From contig CANQAN010000005.1 in NCBI GenBank assembly GCA_947588965.1, positions 48,756 through 112,755 of the forward strand: a stretch of DNA of 64,000 bases, written 5' to 3'. Below the pieces are notes generated by a model. The model was not told where the DNA came from. It saw only the letters and a list, made by a program, of their open reading frames with translations, and did no database searches. This DNA comes from an uncultured Helicobacteraceae bacterium (GTDB taxonomy: Bacteria; Campylobacterota; Campylobacteria; Campylobacterales; Helicobacteraceae). The translations under genes and the position numbers were made by a program. Positions 37,290-47,185 of this stretch are shown in pieces. Position 1 is the first letter of the stretch, and the number at the start of each line of letters is the position of its first letter.

Positions 37290-38760
37290 TTAAAGCCTTT
37301 CTGTCAATCTTGCCATTTGCATTGAGTTTAAAGCCCTCTACCTTTATGAATCTCTTAGGAAACATATAGCTTGGAAGTTTGTCTTTAAGATAGGCTTTAA
37401 AGTCAAGCTCACAAGTGCTTTCATAAAAGCAAATGATTTCTTCTTTGAAAATGCAAGCACTATTTTTGACATTCTCACAAGCATTAATTACGGATTCTAT
37501 CTCGCCAAGCTCTATGCGATGCCCTTGAACTTTGATTTGAGAATCCACTCTGCCATAGCATAATAACTCACCAAATTCGTTATATGCGACAATATCACCT
37601 GTTTTATAGAGCAAATCCAAATAATTTTTATGCAAAGGATTTTGCAAGAAAGCCGCTCTTGTCTTTTCTCTATCGTTGTAATAGCCTAAAGACAAGCTGC
37701 ATCCACGTACAAAAAGTTCTCCTTTTTTATGGGGAGTTTCTTTGGTTATGAGTTTGAGCTTTTCATCAAAGACCAAAAGTTCTGTATTTTTACACGCTTT
37801 TCCAATCGGCAAGAGCTCTTCATCGCTAAAAGCTCTATCTACAATATAAAAGCAACACACATCTGTAATTTCAGTTGGTCCATAGAGATTTGCAAACAAA
37901 GCATGGGGCAAAAGCTTTCTCCAATAGTTTAATTGTTTATTAGGCATAATCTCTCCACAAAACAAAACTTTTTTCAAAGATTCTAAATTAAAATAATCTA
38001 AAGCCTTCGTGTTTGCAAAATAAATCAACACAGAAGGCACCCAAAAAATCATAGAAACTTTATGTTTGCAAAGGTATTCTAATATCTTATGCGGGAAGGC
38101 AAAAAGTGCATTAGGCAAAATATGCAAACAAGCCCCAGATTTTATGCTTGAAAAAATATCTAAGATGGAATTGTCAAAATAAAAGGGGGCTTGATTTACT
38201 AGAATCTCGTTTTCATTGAGCCCAAAGCACTCACAAACCCAAAATGTATAATCAATCACGCTTTTATGTGCGATACTTACGCCCTTTGGAATCCCTGTGC
38301 TTCCGCTTGTGAAAAACACATAGAGCAAATTTGTATCAATATGTCTCTCTTTTATGTCTCTTAGCACACAAATATCAATGCTGTAACTCTCAAAGTCTTC
38401 TGCAAAAAGCGTTGGTAAATCCAAATCAAAATTTAAATCCTTAGAAGTGATGAGAAGTTGAGGCTGTAGGACTTCTAAGATTTTTTTGATTCTCTCTTTG
38501 GGGGTTTTTTCATCAAGCAAAGTATAGAAATTTCCGCTCTTTGCAACACCAAAAAACGCTACAAGTGTAGCAATGCCCTTAGGCAACAAAATCAGAATCG
38601 GACTTTGATAAAGCTTGAATTTGGCAATCTCACTTGCGAGTTTTTGACTTAGAATATTAAAATCTCCATAGCTTATGCTCTTTTCATTTTCAACAAAAGC
38701 CGTCTTTGTGCCAAATCTTCGTGCAGTATTTTCTAAAAAGTCATCGACATGTGTTATCAT
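37279..38760 (-). CDS. AMP-forming amino-acid adenylating enzyme (DltA/NRPS A-domain type)
   Basis: 493 residues, a complete adenylation domain: core motifs FTSGSTGIPKG (about residue 150), NLYGPTEIT, YKTGDIV and the C-terminal NGKIDRKAL with the catalytic Lys. The pocket segment FYFDNSILDIFSSIKSGA resembles DltA-like enzymes acting on small amino acids. It would activate an amino or hydroxy acid with ATP and load it on the carrier protein encoded downstream. Counterpart by context: Cj1307 of C. jejuni. Specificity cannot be read reliably by eye. Confidence 0.87.
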   Translation of the reverse strand: MITHVDDFLENTARRFGTKTAFVENEKSISYGDFNILSQKLASEIAKFKLYQSPILILLPKGIATLVAFFGVAKSGNFYTLLDEKTPKERIKKILEVLQPQLLITSKDLNFDLDLPTLFAEDFESYSIDICVLRDIKERHIDTNLLYVFFTSGSTGIPKGVSIAHKSVIDYTFWVCECFGLNENEILVNQAPFYFDNSILDIFSSIKSGACLHILPNALFAFPHKILEYLCKHKVSMIFWVPSVLIYFANTKALDYFNLESLKKVLFCGEIMPNKQLNYWRKLLPHALFANLYGPTEITDVCCFYIVDRAFSDEELLPIGKACKNTELLVFDEKLKLITKETPHKKGELFVRGCSLSLGYYNDREKTRAAFLQNPLHKNYLDLLYKTGDIVAYNEFGELLCYGRVDSQIKVQGHRIELGEIESVINACENVKNSACIFKEEIICFYESTCELDFKAYLKDKLPSYMFPKRFIKVEGFKLNANGKIDRKALNEL

Positions 38761-38777
38761 TTTTATCCTTGTTTAAT

Positions 38778-39560
38778 TTAATCTAAAAGTAAGGCATTTT
38801 CGTCTTTTTTGAGAGCTTTTAAGCAGACTTCAAAATACTCTTTTGCACGAATAAGCACGAGATGTGCACCACCAAATTCAAGACTTTTGAAATTATGGCT
38901 CTCTTTGAGAATTTTGATTTGCTTCTCTAGGCTCACGGTGGAATTCCTATCCAAATGCCGCACAAAATACAAAATGCTTTTTTCAAACTTCTGCCCATGC
39001 TCATCAATGAGGATTCCGCGAAATTCTTTGAAATACCGATAGCTCACACGAGCTTGTTCCTCTATGAAATGCGTGAAGGTATAGCCCAAATGCTCTGTGC
39101 CAAAAAGCACGATTTTCCCATTGTTTTTATACAGACTTTCATAGACACAATTTTCACCAAAACAACTTTGATTCTCGCTCAAAAATTCCTTGCTTTTTGC
39201 TCCCCAAAGCGCAAAGGAAAAAATCGGATCATTTGTCCTTAACACTCCCTTTTGCTTCCTAAAATACTCTGTGAGGATTCCCATTGTGCTTTTAGAATGC
39301 ACTTTGTCATAGGCTTGATTCTTGCAAAAGCTATAGGTGAAAGTTGGCATAATGAGTGTGCCTTGAGTGCCTAAAACCTCTAAAAATCCCTCAAGCAAAA
39401 TCCTTAGAAATTCCTCCTTACTCACTAGAGGAATGCCTAATTTAAAAATCTCCGTATGCACACAAATGCAATCATTCTTTTTGATTCCTAAATCCCTTAG
39501 AATCTCCATAAAATCATCTTTAGTGTAACTGCGATCTTTATGTTTTAAAAAAACTTGCAT
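38778..39560 (-). CDS. AAC(3)-family N-acyltransferase of a glycan locus
   Basis: 260 residues. Antibiotic N-acetyltransferase fold with CVHTEIFKLGIPLV, TLIMPTFTYSF and LFGTEHLGYTFTHFIEEQA, the acetyl-CoA/substrate regions of the family. Despite the family name, the operon context (adenylating enzyme, carrier protein, DUF4910 protein) points to acylation of an amino sugar, as proposed for Cj1296/Cj1297, not drug resistance. Nine bases separate it from the DUF4910 gene. Confidence 0.78.
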   Translation of the reverse strand: MQVFLKHKDRSYTKDDFMEILRDLGIKKNDCICVHTEIFKLGIPLVSKEEFLRILLEGFLEVLGTQGTLIMPTFTYSFCKNQAYDKVHSKSTMGILTEYFRKQKGVLRTNDPIFSFALWGAKSKEFLSENQSCFGENCVYESLYKNNGKIVLFGTEHLGYTFTHFIEEQARVSYRYFKEFRGILIDEHGQKFEKSILYFVRHLDRNSTVSLEKQIKILKESHNFKSLEFGGAHLVLIRAKEYFEVCLKALKKDENALLLD

Positions 39561-39569
39561 AACGTTTCC

Positions 39570-40842
39570 TTATTGAATCTTTTTTATCAAATCAAATGTG
39601 AGCAATTTTTCAATGCATTCTTGCAGTTCATAGCCTTGCACACCCAAAATATCAGCGATTTCAAGCACATCTTTTTGTCCATCACAATAGGCAAGAAAAT
39701 CCGTGATTAAGGGTCTTTTGTTTTCTAAATTTAAAGTCGGATAGAGTCCGCGTTTGCCCAAATTTGGCTCACCAAAAGTTGTGCTTTGATAGATTTCATT
39801 GATTTCTAGATTCAAAATTAATTCTTTGCATGCTTGAAGTCCTCCGGCTAATCCCTTAGGCGTTACAAAATTCAAATCATCTTTTGAGGTGTGATATTCT
39901 TTGAATTCCCCATACTTGCTTCTGCAAATCCCCACAATGTCTAAATTCACTAAAGGAGCGTTGTATTGTCTCTCATCACTTCCCCTGTGAAGAAAGCTGT
40001 ATTCTTTGAAGTTTGCTTTGTTTTTGAGCGTATGCAGGGCCACTCTATCGCTTAGAGAGATAGTGCTTGGAGTGTGTATGAGAGAATAAGCACACTCATC
40101 ACCTATGCAAGAGAGTACGAATCCCGCCTTGACGTGAGCCTTAAGCGTTTTGAGATTCTTGCTTAAATAGACAAGAGAGCCTATGGTTTCTGGTATCAAG
40201 ACGAAGCGATAATTGTATTTGCGACTTTTTTGTTCTAAGAGCCATTTGGCTAAAAACACAGCCACGATAGGACCGCTTAACTCATTATTTGCCATAGAGG
40301 GATGGCAGAGATAGCTTGAGATGAGAATCTCATCTTTTGTCTTTTGCGTTGCAGGGATGATGAAGTCAGCATAGTTCAAAATACCCTTTTTATCGTGCGT
40401 TGAATCTATAAAAACCTTGTAGATTCCACTTTTGAGCTTCAACCTCTCATTATGAGAGAGGCAAAACCCCCAACGTTGCCTGTAATAACTCGTATAATAG
40501 GGAATCGCATCGGGTATGTCGCTACGTGAATAGAGATGCTCTTGCAACTCTTCAAGGCTTATTTCTTGATTAATCGCTTGAGAATAGCCTAATAAATGGA
40601 GATTGTGCTTTTTGAAATCGCAGATTTTCTTGCCATCTGGTGTAATGATATAGGCATCTTTAACATTCCACTCACTTGGCACAGTCCAGTCAAAGACTTT
40701 GCTTCCACTCTTAATAGAGTGAATTCTAATAATACCCCCCCCCCCCGCAGAGGGCATTATCTAGGATTTTCAAGCTTTTTCTGAAGCCCTCACCACTGAT
40801 GCTTCTGCAGATGGGAAAGAGTTTTTGTGCAAGATTGTGCAT
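39570..40842 (-). pseudogene. DUF4910/DUF2172 aminopeptidase-like protein (Cj1295 type), phase-variable, out of frame at G12
   Basis: The N-terminal part, with LAQKLFPICRSISGEG, reaches G12 (40735-40746) and stops at TAG just after it. With G11 or G14 it continues into 39570-40734, giving about 423 residues from the ATG at 40842, the usual size of COG4310 proteins. Signatures are intact: KVFDWTVPSEWNVKDAYI, IPYYTSYYRQRWGFCLS and YLCHPSMANNELSGP, an M28-like zinc peptidase core, then a C-terminal winged-helix-like end. Upstream in-frame ATGs at 40998 and 41040 exist; 40842 follows GGAAAAG and fits the family. Cj1295 is needed for a glyceric-acid-type addition to pseudaminic acid on flagellin. 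Confidence 0.8.
40735..40746 (-). repeat. Homopolymer G12 (coding strand) in the DUF4910 gene
   Basis: Twelve C on the plus strand, near the 5' end of the first operon gene. G11 or G14 is in frame; G12 leads at once to TAG. Translation stopping this early could also reduce expression of the genes behind it. Confidence 0.9.
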
Positions 40843-41078
40843 ATCTTTTCCGTTATTTTCTATTGCACCATTCTTTACTAATGGCGACAATTTTCTTGCA
40901 CCTTGCAATTTTGCCTCATTTTTTGCGCAGACTTTTGTGTCCTTTAGGCTTTTATTTATTGTACGTAGTTTTTGAGGGCTTGAGGAACGTTTGTCCATAA
41001 TTTTCCTAAAGTGATCTTTATGTTTGGAATTAGAGCGCATTTATAGACAAACTTCACTTAAATTACCTTTAAGATTCC

Positions 41079-42737
41079 TTAATGAAGCGCAATATAGGGT
41101 TGTGCGATTCTGATTAAATCGCTCAAAAACTGCCCTCTTTGGCGCAACCAATAGGGTTTATCACACACAATGATAAGTGCCTTTTTTGCTCGTGAGAGCG
41201 CGACATTTAGCGCAAAGAGCGCATTAGGATTCTGCGAGTCATTCAAGTGATAATGCAAAATCACGGGCGAAAATATCACAAAGTCAAACTCTTGCCCTTG
41301 TGCAGAATGAATCGTAAAGACACAATCAAAGGGAAAGAGTGTGGGCATCAACTTTAAAATCAAACGTCTTTGATTGACAAAGGGCGTTAGAATCGCAAAT
41401 TCCACATTTTGCTGCAAAAAAGATCGAGCCAATTCACAGCATTGCAGGGCTTCGTTGTGGTTTGTTCTCTCTTTTGATTCCGCATTTTTGGGCAAATCAG
41501 AAACATCAAAACAATACAAATGCGTGTGTGTGTTGCATCCCTGCAAATGATTGTGATAGATGTATCGATCTAAGAGTTGTGCGAGATTGTCTCCATAGCG
41601 ATAACTCTGCTTGAGTGTGAAAAGATTCTCAATTTGCGGAGTTGTTTGGGGATGGATTGTGAGGGACTTTAGAGCTTCGTTTTTAAAAAACATTTCCAAA
41701 AAGAGTGCAGAATATTTCCAAAATGCAATGCGCTTCCACTTTAGATCCTTAGAATCCTTATCCTCTAGCGCACAAATAGGCTGAAGCTGTTTGTGATCAC
41801 CAAGCAATGTTATGGGCTTATCAAAAGCACAGAGTGGAATCACTTTAATCAACGGTGTAAACGCAGCTTCATCAACAAAATAATGCGCAAAATCTAGCGA
41901 CTGCAAATCACTGCGATGCAAAAAGGTGTCAAGCGTCATTGCTATAATTTGCGCATTTTGCAGGGAATCTTTGGGATTTTTTGGTGTTTCAAGCAAATTT
42001 ATTTCACAATGATCGGGATACTTTTCTAGAAATTTTTGCGTGGGCGTACCTGTGCGCAAAATCGTCTGTGTCGCAAAACCGATTTGTTCTAAAGAATCAA
42101 TCAGTGTATAGAGGCATTGTTCTAGGGCGTTATTTGTCGGCGCGAGAATCGCCACCTTTGCCCCCACTTTGAGATAAAACGCAAGAGCATGTAAAAGCAC
42201 AACTTTTGTCTTACCACTTCCTGCTGCACCCCAAACATAGCAAAAGGAGCTGCTAAAGATTCCGCGCAGAGATTGAAGTTGCTCTGCATTAGGCGGAGTA
42301 GGAAGTGTGTTGAGTGCTTCAATATCTGGTGTGAGCGTCGGGAGAGAGGAGGGAAGCCCTAAGGGCAATTCTCGCGCATAGAAATTGATGAGATTCCTCA
42401 CCAAAAATTTCAAGTCTGAAATGAGTTCTAAAGAATCTTTGTACTTGAATAATTCCGTACTCAAAGGGTGCTCAATGTTTAAAAAAAGCTTTCTTGCTTT
42501 TTCATCATAGAATCCCACTTGCACAGAACTCTCCTCTTCATTGAGAGCAAACTCCCCAAGAGGAGAGCGCAAAAATAGCGATTCCAAACTCTTTAGAGGA
42601 TATTCTAATTGCAAGTACAATCCAAAAATATCTGAACTCACACTTCTAATTTTAATATTTTCATAGCCTTTGTCTGTGAGTGTGAGATATTCTAGATAGT
42701 TTTCTGCGATTTGCCTTAAAAACTCATTGTCTGTCAT
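41079..42737 (-). CDS. Superfamily 1 (Dna2/UPF1-like) DNA/RNA helicase
   Basis: 552 residues. Walker A GAAGSGKTK at about residues 170-178, motif II HYFVDEAAF, GDHKQLQPI (motif III), then TLKQSYRYG, FTIHSAQGQEFD and VALSRAKKALIIV, the C-terminal helicase motifs IV-VI of the UPF1-like group. The first about 150 residues have no family I recognise. The ATG overlaps the hypD stop (ATGA), so it is made with hypD, but a functional link is not obvious. Confidence 0.85.
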   Translation of the reverse strand: MTDNEFLRQIAENYLEYLTLTDKGYENIKIRSVSSDIFGLYLQLEYPLKSLESLFLRSPLGEFALNEEESSVQVGFYDEKARKLFLNIEHPLSTELFKYKDSLELISDLKFLVRNLINFYARELPLGLPSSLPTLTPDIEALNTLPTPPNAEQLQSLRGIFSSSFCYVWGAAGSGKTKVVLLHALAFYLKVGAKVAILAPTNNALEQCLYTLIDSLEQIGFATQTILRTGTPTQKFLEKYPDHCEINLLETPKNPKDSLQNAQIIAMTLDTFLHRSDLQSLDFAHYFVDEAAFTPLIKVIPLCAFDKPITLLGDHKQLQPICALEDKDSKDLKWKRIAFWKYSALFLEMFFKNEALKSLTIHPQTTPQIENLFTLKQSYRYGDNLAQLLDRYIYHNHLQGCNTHTHLYCFDVSDLPKNAESKERTNHNEALQCCELARSFLQQNVEFAILTPFVNQRRLILKLMPTLFPFDCVFTIHSAQGQEFDFVIFSPVILHYHLNDSQNPNALFALNVALSRAKKALIIVCDKPYWLRQRGQFLSDLIRIAQPYIALH

Positions 42738-43852
42738 TCTATGGAGGAATCCTGATATTTATAATAGGCCGCACATGCTCCCTCACTGCTTACCATACAG
42801 CTTCCAAGTGGATTTTCTGGCGTACAAGCCTTGCCAAAAAGTGTGCATTGATAGGGCTTTTTATTGCCTTTAAGGATCTCACCACAGAGGCAATTCTTGT
42901 GATCTTCCTTAGCGATTCCACCTAAGCAATCCTGAAAGACAAGAGAAGCATCATAGGTCGCATACTCTTCTTTGAGTTTCAAAGAAGAATGCGGAATCTC
43001 TCCAAGCCCTCGCCAAAAGAAACTCTCTTCTGTGCAAAAATAACGTTTAACAAGCTCTTGAGCCTTGCGATTCCCCTCTCTTGTAACGCTTCTTGCGTAT
43101 TGCGTTTGAACCTGTGGAGTTTGATTGAGGACTTGTTGCACGATACTTAAGAGGCTCTCACCGACATCTAAAGGCTCAAATCCACAAATCACAATAGGAA
43201 TCTTAAACTTCTCACAGAGGGATTCATAGATTTGAGATCCTGTAATCACACTCACATGCGAGGGGGCCAAGAGGGCGTTAATCTGACAATCTTCTGCGCT
43301 TAGAATCGCCTCTAGGGGAGGGGGGACTAGCACATGATTGATATGAAAAAACACATTGCGCAAATCTAAGGCTATAACGCGTTCTAAAAGCGCAGCAGTC
43401 ATGGGTGTGGTTGTTTCAAAACCGATCGCAAAATACACCACGCGCTTTTGCGGATTTTCCTTTGCGATTCTTAGAATCTCTAAAGGGGAATAGACAAAGC
43501 GCACATCAAGCCCTTGTGCTCTTGCTTCTTGCAAACTCCCATAACTTCCCGGAACCCTTATCATATCGCCAAGTGTGATAAGAATCGTATTTTCTTGTTT
43601 CGCGATTTTATAGGCACAATCAATGCGTCCCTTTGGCATGACACAAACAGGACAGCCCGGACCATGCACAAATTCTATGTTTTGTGGCAGAAGTTGCGGG
43701 AGGGCGTATTTCATAATCGTATGCGTATGCCCACCGCAGACTTCCATGACTTTCAAAGGGGCTTTAAGTTGTTTGCTTAACTCACAAACAGCCTTGAATA
43801 CACGCTCTATTTTATGATGTTCTCTGTAAGTGTCAATGTAGGGATTCTGCAT
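42734..43852 (-). CDS. hypD: Hydrogenase maturation factor HypD
   Basis: 372 residues. MEVCGGHTHTIMKYALPQLL, HGPGCPVCVMPKG and the C-terminal Cys cluster with NCLCGEILKGNKKPYQC are HypD signatures, including a [4Fe-4S] site. With HypC it assembles the Fe(CN)2CO group of [NiFe] hydrogenase. The partner hyp genes are not next to it here. Its start overlaps the preceding lipoprotein gene by 20 bases. Confidence 0.95.
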   Translation of the reverse strand: MQNPYIDTYREHHKIERVFKAVCELSKQLKAPLKVMEVCGGHTHTIMKYALPQLLPQNIEFVHGPGCPVCVMPKGRIDCAYKIAKQENTILITLGDMIRVPGSYGSLQEARAQGLDVRFVYSPLEILRIAKENPQKRVVYFAIGFETTTPMTAALLERVIALDLRNVFFHINHVLVPPPLEAILSAEDCQINALLAPSHVSVITGSQIYESLCEKFKIPIVICGFEPLDVGESLLSIVQQVLNQTPQVQTQYARSVTREGNRKAQELVKRYFCTEESFFWRGLGEIPHSSLKLKEEYATYDASLVFQDCLGGIAKEDHKNCLCGEILKGNKKPYQCTLFGKACTPENPLGSCMVSSEGACAAYYKYQDSSIE

Positions 43853-44315
43853 TATTGTTATTCCTTAGGATTCTTAGAATTAAACCATCAAAATTTTGAG
43901 AATAGGGCGGGTTGAAGCCCATTGTTGGAATCGTGTATCCCTCCACAAATTTTTGTGTGCCTGTCGTCATTACAGCATCAATGTGTAAAGTGATATGATA
44001 ATCGGGCATGAGGCTAAAAGATCGCGTATAGAGCGTTTCTTCTAGTGCCTCATTACGATAATCGCTAAAATGAAAATAAAGGGCTTTAAGATGCACATTA
44101 GGTGTCTTTTCATACAGAATCTTAAAGCGATTGATAAAGGTTTTTGCAAAATCGCTAGGGACAATATCGGTGTTTTTGCCCTCTTCATAGACAATCTTTG
44201 GGTAAGCAACGTTGGAGTTGGCAAGTGGCTGAACGCAACCTACAAAGACAGAGCAGACACAGCAACCAAAGATTAAAAGAAAAAATGCTAAGATTTTAGA
44301 AAAGCTTTTTTGCAT
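43833..44315 (-). CDS. Hypothetical lipoprotein
   Basis: 160 residues from the ATG at 44315, which follows GAGGTGTGAA and starts a lipoprotein signal peptide (FSKILAFFLLIFGCCVCSVF then VGC, lipobox Cys at about residue 27). Longer readings upstream lie in the divergent truB region and lack a ribosome binding site. The mature part is soluble, with no family I recognise (segments VPSDFAKTFINRFKILYEK and GYTIPTMGFNPPYSQ). The intergenic 52 bases to truB must hold divergent promoters. Confidence 0.7.
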   Translation of the reverse strand: MQKSFSKILAFFLLIFGCCVCSVFVGCVQPLANSNVAYPKIVYEEGKNTDIVPSDFAKTFINRFKILYEKTPNVHLKALYFHFSDYRNEALEETLYTRSFSLMPDYHITLHIDAVMTTGTQKFVEGYTIPTMGFNPPYSQNFDGLILRILRNNNNAESLH

Positions 44316-44367
44316 TTCACACCTCGCAAAATAAAGTGTGTATTCTAGCAAAATATTAAGGACTTTA

Positions 44368-45213
44368 GTGTTAAATCGCATTTTTGTTGCCAAAAAACCG
44401 CTTTTTATGAGTTCTAATGCATTTTTAAATACCCTTAAGCGCAAATATAGTGTCAAAAAGGCGGGATTTAGCGGAATCTTGGATCCTTTTGCATGTGGAG
44501 TGATGATTATAGCCTTTGGACAATACACAAAAATCTTTCCCTTTTTAAACAAAGAACCAAAAGTCTATCAAGCGACACTTTGGTTAGGATTGCAAAGCGA
44601 TTCTTTGGATTTGGAAAATGTGCGCAAAATAGACAATGTCAAAAGATTTGAAGAAAATTACATTAAAGACTTATTGCAAAGTTTCACGGGGAGCGTGAGA
44701 TTCAAGCCTCCAAAATATAGCGCAAAAAAGATCGGGGGCATAAGGGCTTATAAACTCGCAAGAAAACAGCAAGAATCCCTTTTAGAAGCGGGATTGAAAG
44801 AGCAAGAAATGCAAATTCACAAAATAGAATTTTTAAACTATGCCCATCCCTTTTTGAGCTTTAAAGTCTGGGTGAGTGAGGGGGCTTATGTGCGCTCACT
44901 TGGAGAACTCATTGCGCGAGAATTAGGATGCGCAGGAGGATTGAGTTATTTAGAGCGCATAAGTGAGGGAGGATTGCGCTATGAGGGAGAAAGAAGCCTA
45001 AATCCCTTAGAGATTATCCCATTTAAAAGGCTGGATTTGCGCGATAAAAGTAGCATTTATTTTCACATTCAAAATGGACAAAAAATCAACCCAAAAGTTT
45101 TAAAAATTTATGAAAATGGAAAATATCTAATGCAATTTGAAGATTTTTTTTCTATAATTTCAGTCAAAGATGAAAACTTGCAATATTTGGCAAATAGGAT
45201 TCCTCTATGTTGA
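44368..45213 (+). CDS. truB: tRNA pseudouridine(55) synthase TruB
   Basis: 281 residues from the GTG at 44368 (AAGGA spaced six bases before); the in-frame GTG at 44338 has no such signal. N-terminus [15 protein letters not shown] and the catalytic Asp motif [16 protein letters not shown], then [17 protein letters not shown] and [14 protein letters not shown]. It makes the T-loop pseudouridine in tRNA. It heads a run of same-strand genes reaching to 52.6 kb; the stop overlaps csrA by 7 bases. Confidence 0.93.
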   Translation: MLNRIFVAKKPLFMSSNAFLNTLKRKYSVKKAGFSGILDPFACGVMIIAFGQYTKIFPFLNKEPKVYQATLWLGLQSDSLDLENVRKIDNVKRFEENYIKDLLQSFTGSVRFKPPKYSAKKIGGIRAYKLARKQQESLLEAGLKEQEMQIHKIEFLNYAHPFLSFKVWVSEGAYVRSLGELIARELGCAGGLSYLERISEGGLRYEGERSLNPLEIIPFKRLDLRDKSSIYFHIQNGQKINPKVLKIYENGKYLMQFEDFFSIISVKDENLQYLANRIPLC

Positions 45214-45437
45214 TTTTATCAAGAAAAGAAAATGAGAGCATTACCATAGGCGATCACATCACGATAAAGATTATCGGGATTGATAAGGGAAGCGTGAAGT
45301 TAGGATTTGAAGCACCTTCTGATATGTTGATCTTGCGCGAAGAGCTTAAGCGCGCCATACAAGAAGAGAATAAAAAATCCTCACAACACAGCAAAGATGC
45401 CCTAAGGCAACTCACGCAGATTAAAAAGAAAATTTAA
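45207..45437 (+). CDS. csrA: Carbon storage regulator CsrA
   Basis: 76 residues. [20 protein letters not shown] and the following beta strands with [10 protein letters not shown] are the RNA-binding CsrA core; the C-terminal helical tail of about 15 residues is characteristic of epsilonproteobacteria. It binds GGA motifs in mRNA leaders and in these bacteria affects flagellin synthesis. It overlaps truB and ispE at both ends. Confidence 0.95.
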   Translation: MLILSRKENESITIGDHITIKIIGIDKGSVKLGFEAPSDMLILREELKRAIQEENKKSSQHSKDALRQLTQIKKKI

Positions 45438-46285
45438 TGCCTTTAGAAAAAGCCCAAAACATCTGCGATTTTTTTTGTAAATCCTACGCAAAGGTCAATC
45501 TGTTTTTGAAAATTGTCGGACAAACGCAGTTTCAAAACAAAATGTATCACTTGCTACAAACGCGATTTTTAAGAGTGCAGAATCTCTATGACACCTTAGA
45601 ATTTGACTTTGATGCAGAAAATTTTGAAATCATAGGAGAGTTTGATTGCCCATTGCAAGAAAATCTCATCTACAAAGCCTATCAAGCCCTCTTGCCCCAC
45701 ATTAAACCCGCCAAACGCAAGGATTTAACACATACAAGAGTGTCTGTTAAAAAATGCATTCCTACAAAGGGAGGGCTTGGTGGTGGAAGCTCTAATGCAG
45801 CAGCTTTTTTAAAGGGTATCAATGAAGCCTTGAATCTAGGACTCTCGCAAGAATCCCTCATGCAAATTGGTGTACAATTAGGCAGCGATGTGGCCTTTTT
45901 TATAAGCGATTTAGATATCGCAAACGCAGAGGGAAGGGGGGAGATTCTCACACCTTGCAAATCCGAAGACACCCCCTTTGCTGTGCGCCTATTCACTCCT
46001 AAAGTCTCGTGCGAGAGTGCAAGAATCTTTCAAAAATACGCGCATGATTTTTATGATGCCAAAAAGGCGCAACAAACACTGCAACAAGAATGGTTACACA
46101 TGTCAAACACAGAGATTCTAAGCCATGATGCGCACACAAACAATGATCTCCTAAAAGCCGTCCTTTCCCTCCATCCATCTTTGAAAGAATATTGCCAAGA
46201 TGGAGTCTTTTTAAGCGGAAGCGGAAGCTGCTTTTGGCAAAAGGAAAGGAACGATAATCCCAACACAAAAGAGAAATGCCTATGA
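45437..46285 (+). CDS. ispE: 4-diphosphocytidyl-2-C-methyl-D-erythritol kinase
   Basis: 282 residues. GHMP kinase with [13 protein letters not shown] at the N-terminus and the ATP loop [17 protein letters not shown] (about residues 112-128), and C-terminal LSGSGSCFW. It phosphorylates CDP-methylerythritol in the non-mevalonate isoprenoid pathway. The start shares a base with the csrA stop; its end overlaps smpB. Confidence 0.93.
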   Translation: MPLEKAQNICDFFCKSYAKVNLFLKIVGQTQFQNKMYHLLQTRFLRVQNLYDTLEFDFDAENFEIIGEFDCPLQENLIYKAYQALLPHIKPAKRKDLTHTRVSVKKCIPTKGGLGGGSSNAAAFLKGINEALNLGLSQESLMQIGVQLGSDVAFFISDLDIANAEGRGEILTPCKSEDTPFAVRLFTPKVSCESARIFQKYAHDFYDAKKAQQTLQQEWLHMSNTEILSHDAHTNNDLLKAVLSLHPSLKEYCQDGVFLSGSGSCFWQKERNDNPNTKEKCL

Positions 46286-46746
46286 AAGTCATTGCAACAA
46301 ATAAAAAGGCAACTTTTGATTTTTTTATTCTTGAACATTTAGAGGCGGGGCTTGTTTTGGAGGGAAGTGAAGTCAAGGCAATGCGTAAGGGAAAGGTGAA
46401 TCTCAAAGACAGCTTTGTAAAAATCGTCAATGGCGAAGCCTTTTTGTTCCAAGCACACATCGCGACACTTGCGACGACAAATCTGCACTACAAACCCGAT
46501 GAAAAGCGTCCGCGTAAATTGCTCTTACATCGCAAAGAGATTGACAAACTCTTTGGAAAAACTCAAGTTTCAGGAATGAGTATCGTAGCCCTAAAGCTCT
46601 ATTTTAACGCACGCAATAAAGCAAAACTAGAGATTGCTCTAGCAAAAGGCAAGAATCTGCACGATAAACGTGAGAGCCTCAAAGAGAAAATCCAAAAGCG
46701 AGAAATCGCGCAAGGATTTAAAGAAATGCAGAGAAATCTCAACTAA
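46282..46746 (+). CDS. smpB: SsrA-binding protein SmpB
   Basis: 154 residues from the ATG at 46282, which overlaps the ispE stop as ATGA and gives the usual N-terminus [14 protein letters not shown]; an ATG two codons earlier is possible. [20 protein letters not shown] and the C-terminal basic tail with [14 protein letters not shown] are SmpB signatures. It delivers tmRNA to stalled ribosomes. The tmRNA gene was not found in the window. Confidence 0.95.
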   Translation: MKVIATNKKATFDFFILEHLEAGLVLEGSEVKAMRKGKVNLKDSFVKIVNGEAFLFQAHIATLATTNLHYKPDEKRPRKLLLHRKEIDKLFGKTQVSGMSIVALKLYFNARNKAKLEIALAKGKNLHDKRESLKEKIQKREIAQGFKEMQRNLN

Positions 46747-46756
46747 AGGAAACGGA

Positions 46757-47182
46757 ATGTTACCTAAGGAATATGTAGAATATGGCGTGATGGGCATCTT
46801 AGCCCTAATGAGCGTGATTGCTCTGTGGGCTAGCATTGAGCGACTCTTGTTTTATCGCTATATCAAACTCGTACTCTATCATAATAAAACAGAATTAGAA
46901 ATCGATTTATCAAAAAACCTCACAGTGATTGCGACTATAGGCTCTAATGCACCCTATGTTGGACTTCTTGGAACGGTGTTTGGGATCATCTTAACATTTG
47001 TGCAAATTGGACAATCAGGAATGGTGGATACGGCAAGCATCATGACAGGACTTGCATTAGCCCTGCAAGCAACGGCAGGGGGATTGCTCGTTGCGATTCC
47101 TAGCATTATTTTTTATAATCTCTTAATGCGCAAGAGTGAAGTGCTCATCGCGCAATGGGAAATTTTGCAGGAAAAGAAGTAG
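46757..47182 (+). CDS. exbB: ExbB-family proton channel protein
   Basis: 141 residues from the ATG at 46757 behind AAAGGAAACGG. Three membrane helices: about residues 10-31, 58-80 and 95-117. APYVGLLGTVFGIILTFVQIG and ALQATAGGLLVAIPSIIF are the conserved channel helices. With ExbD it forms a proton-driven motor for TonB-dependent transport. Order smpB-exbB-exbD matches HP1444-HP1446. No tonB gene is adjacent. Confidence 0.92.
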   Translation: MLPKEYVEYGVMGILALMSVIALWASIERLLFYRYIKLVLYHNKTELEIDLSKNLTVIATIGSNAPYVGLLGTVFGIILTFVQIGQSGMVDTASIMTGLALALQATAGGLLVAIPSIIFYNLLMRKSEVLIAQWEILQEKK

Positions 47183-47185
47183 AAA

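Noticed and set aside
38778..39560. Aminoglycoside resistance gene
   Set aside because: The AAC(3) fold is present, but the gene sits in a glycan-decoration operon beside an adenylating enzyme and carrier protein; the family has many sugar-modifying members.
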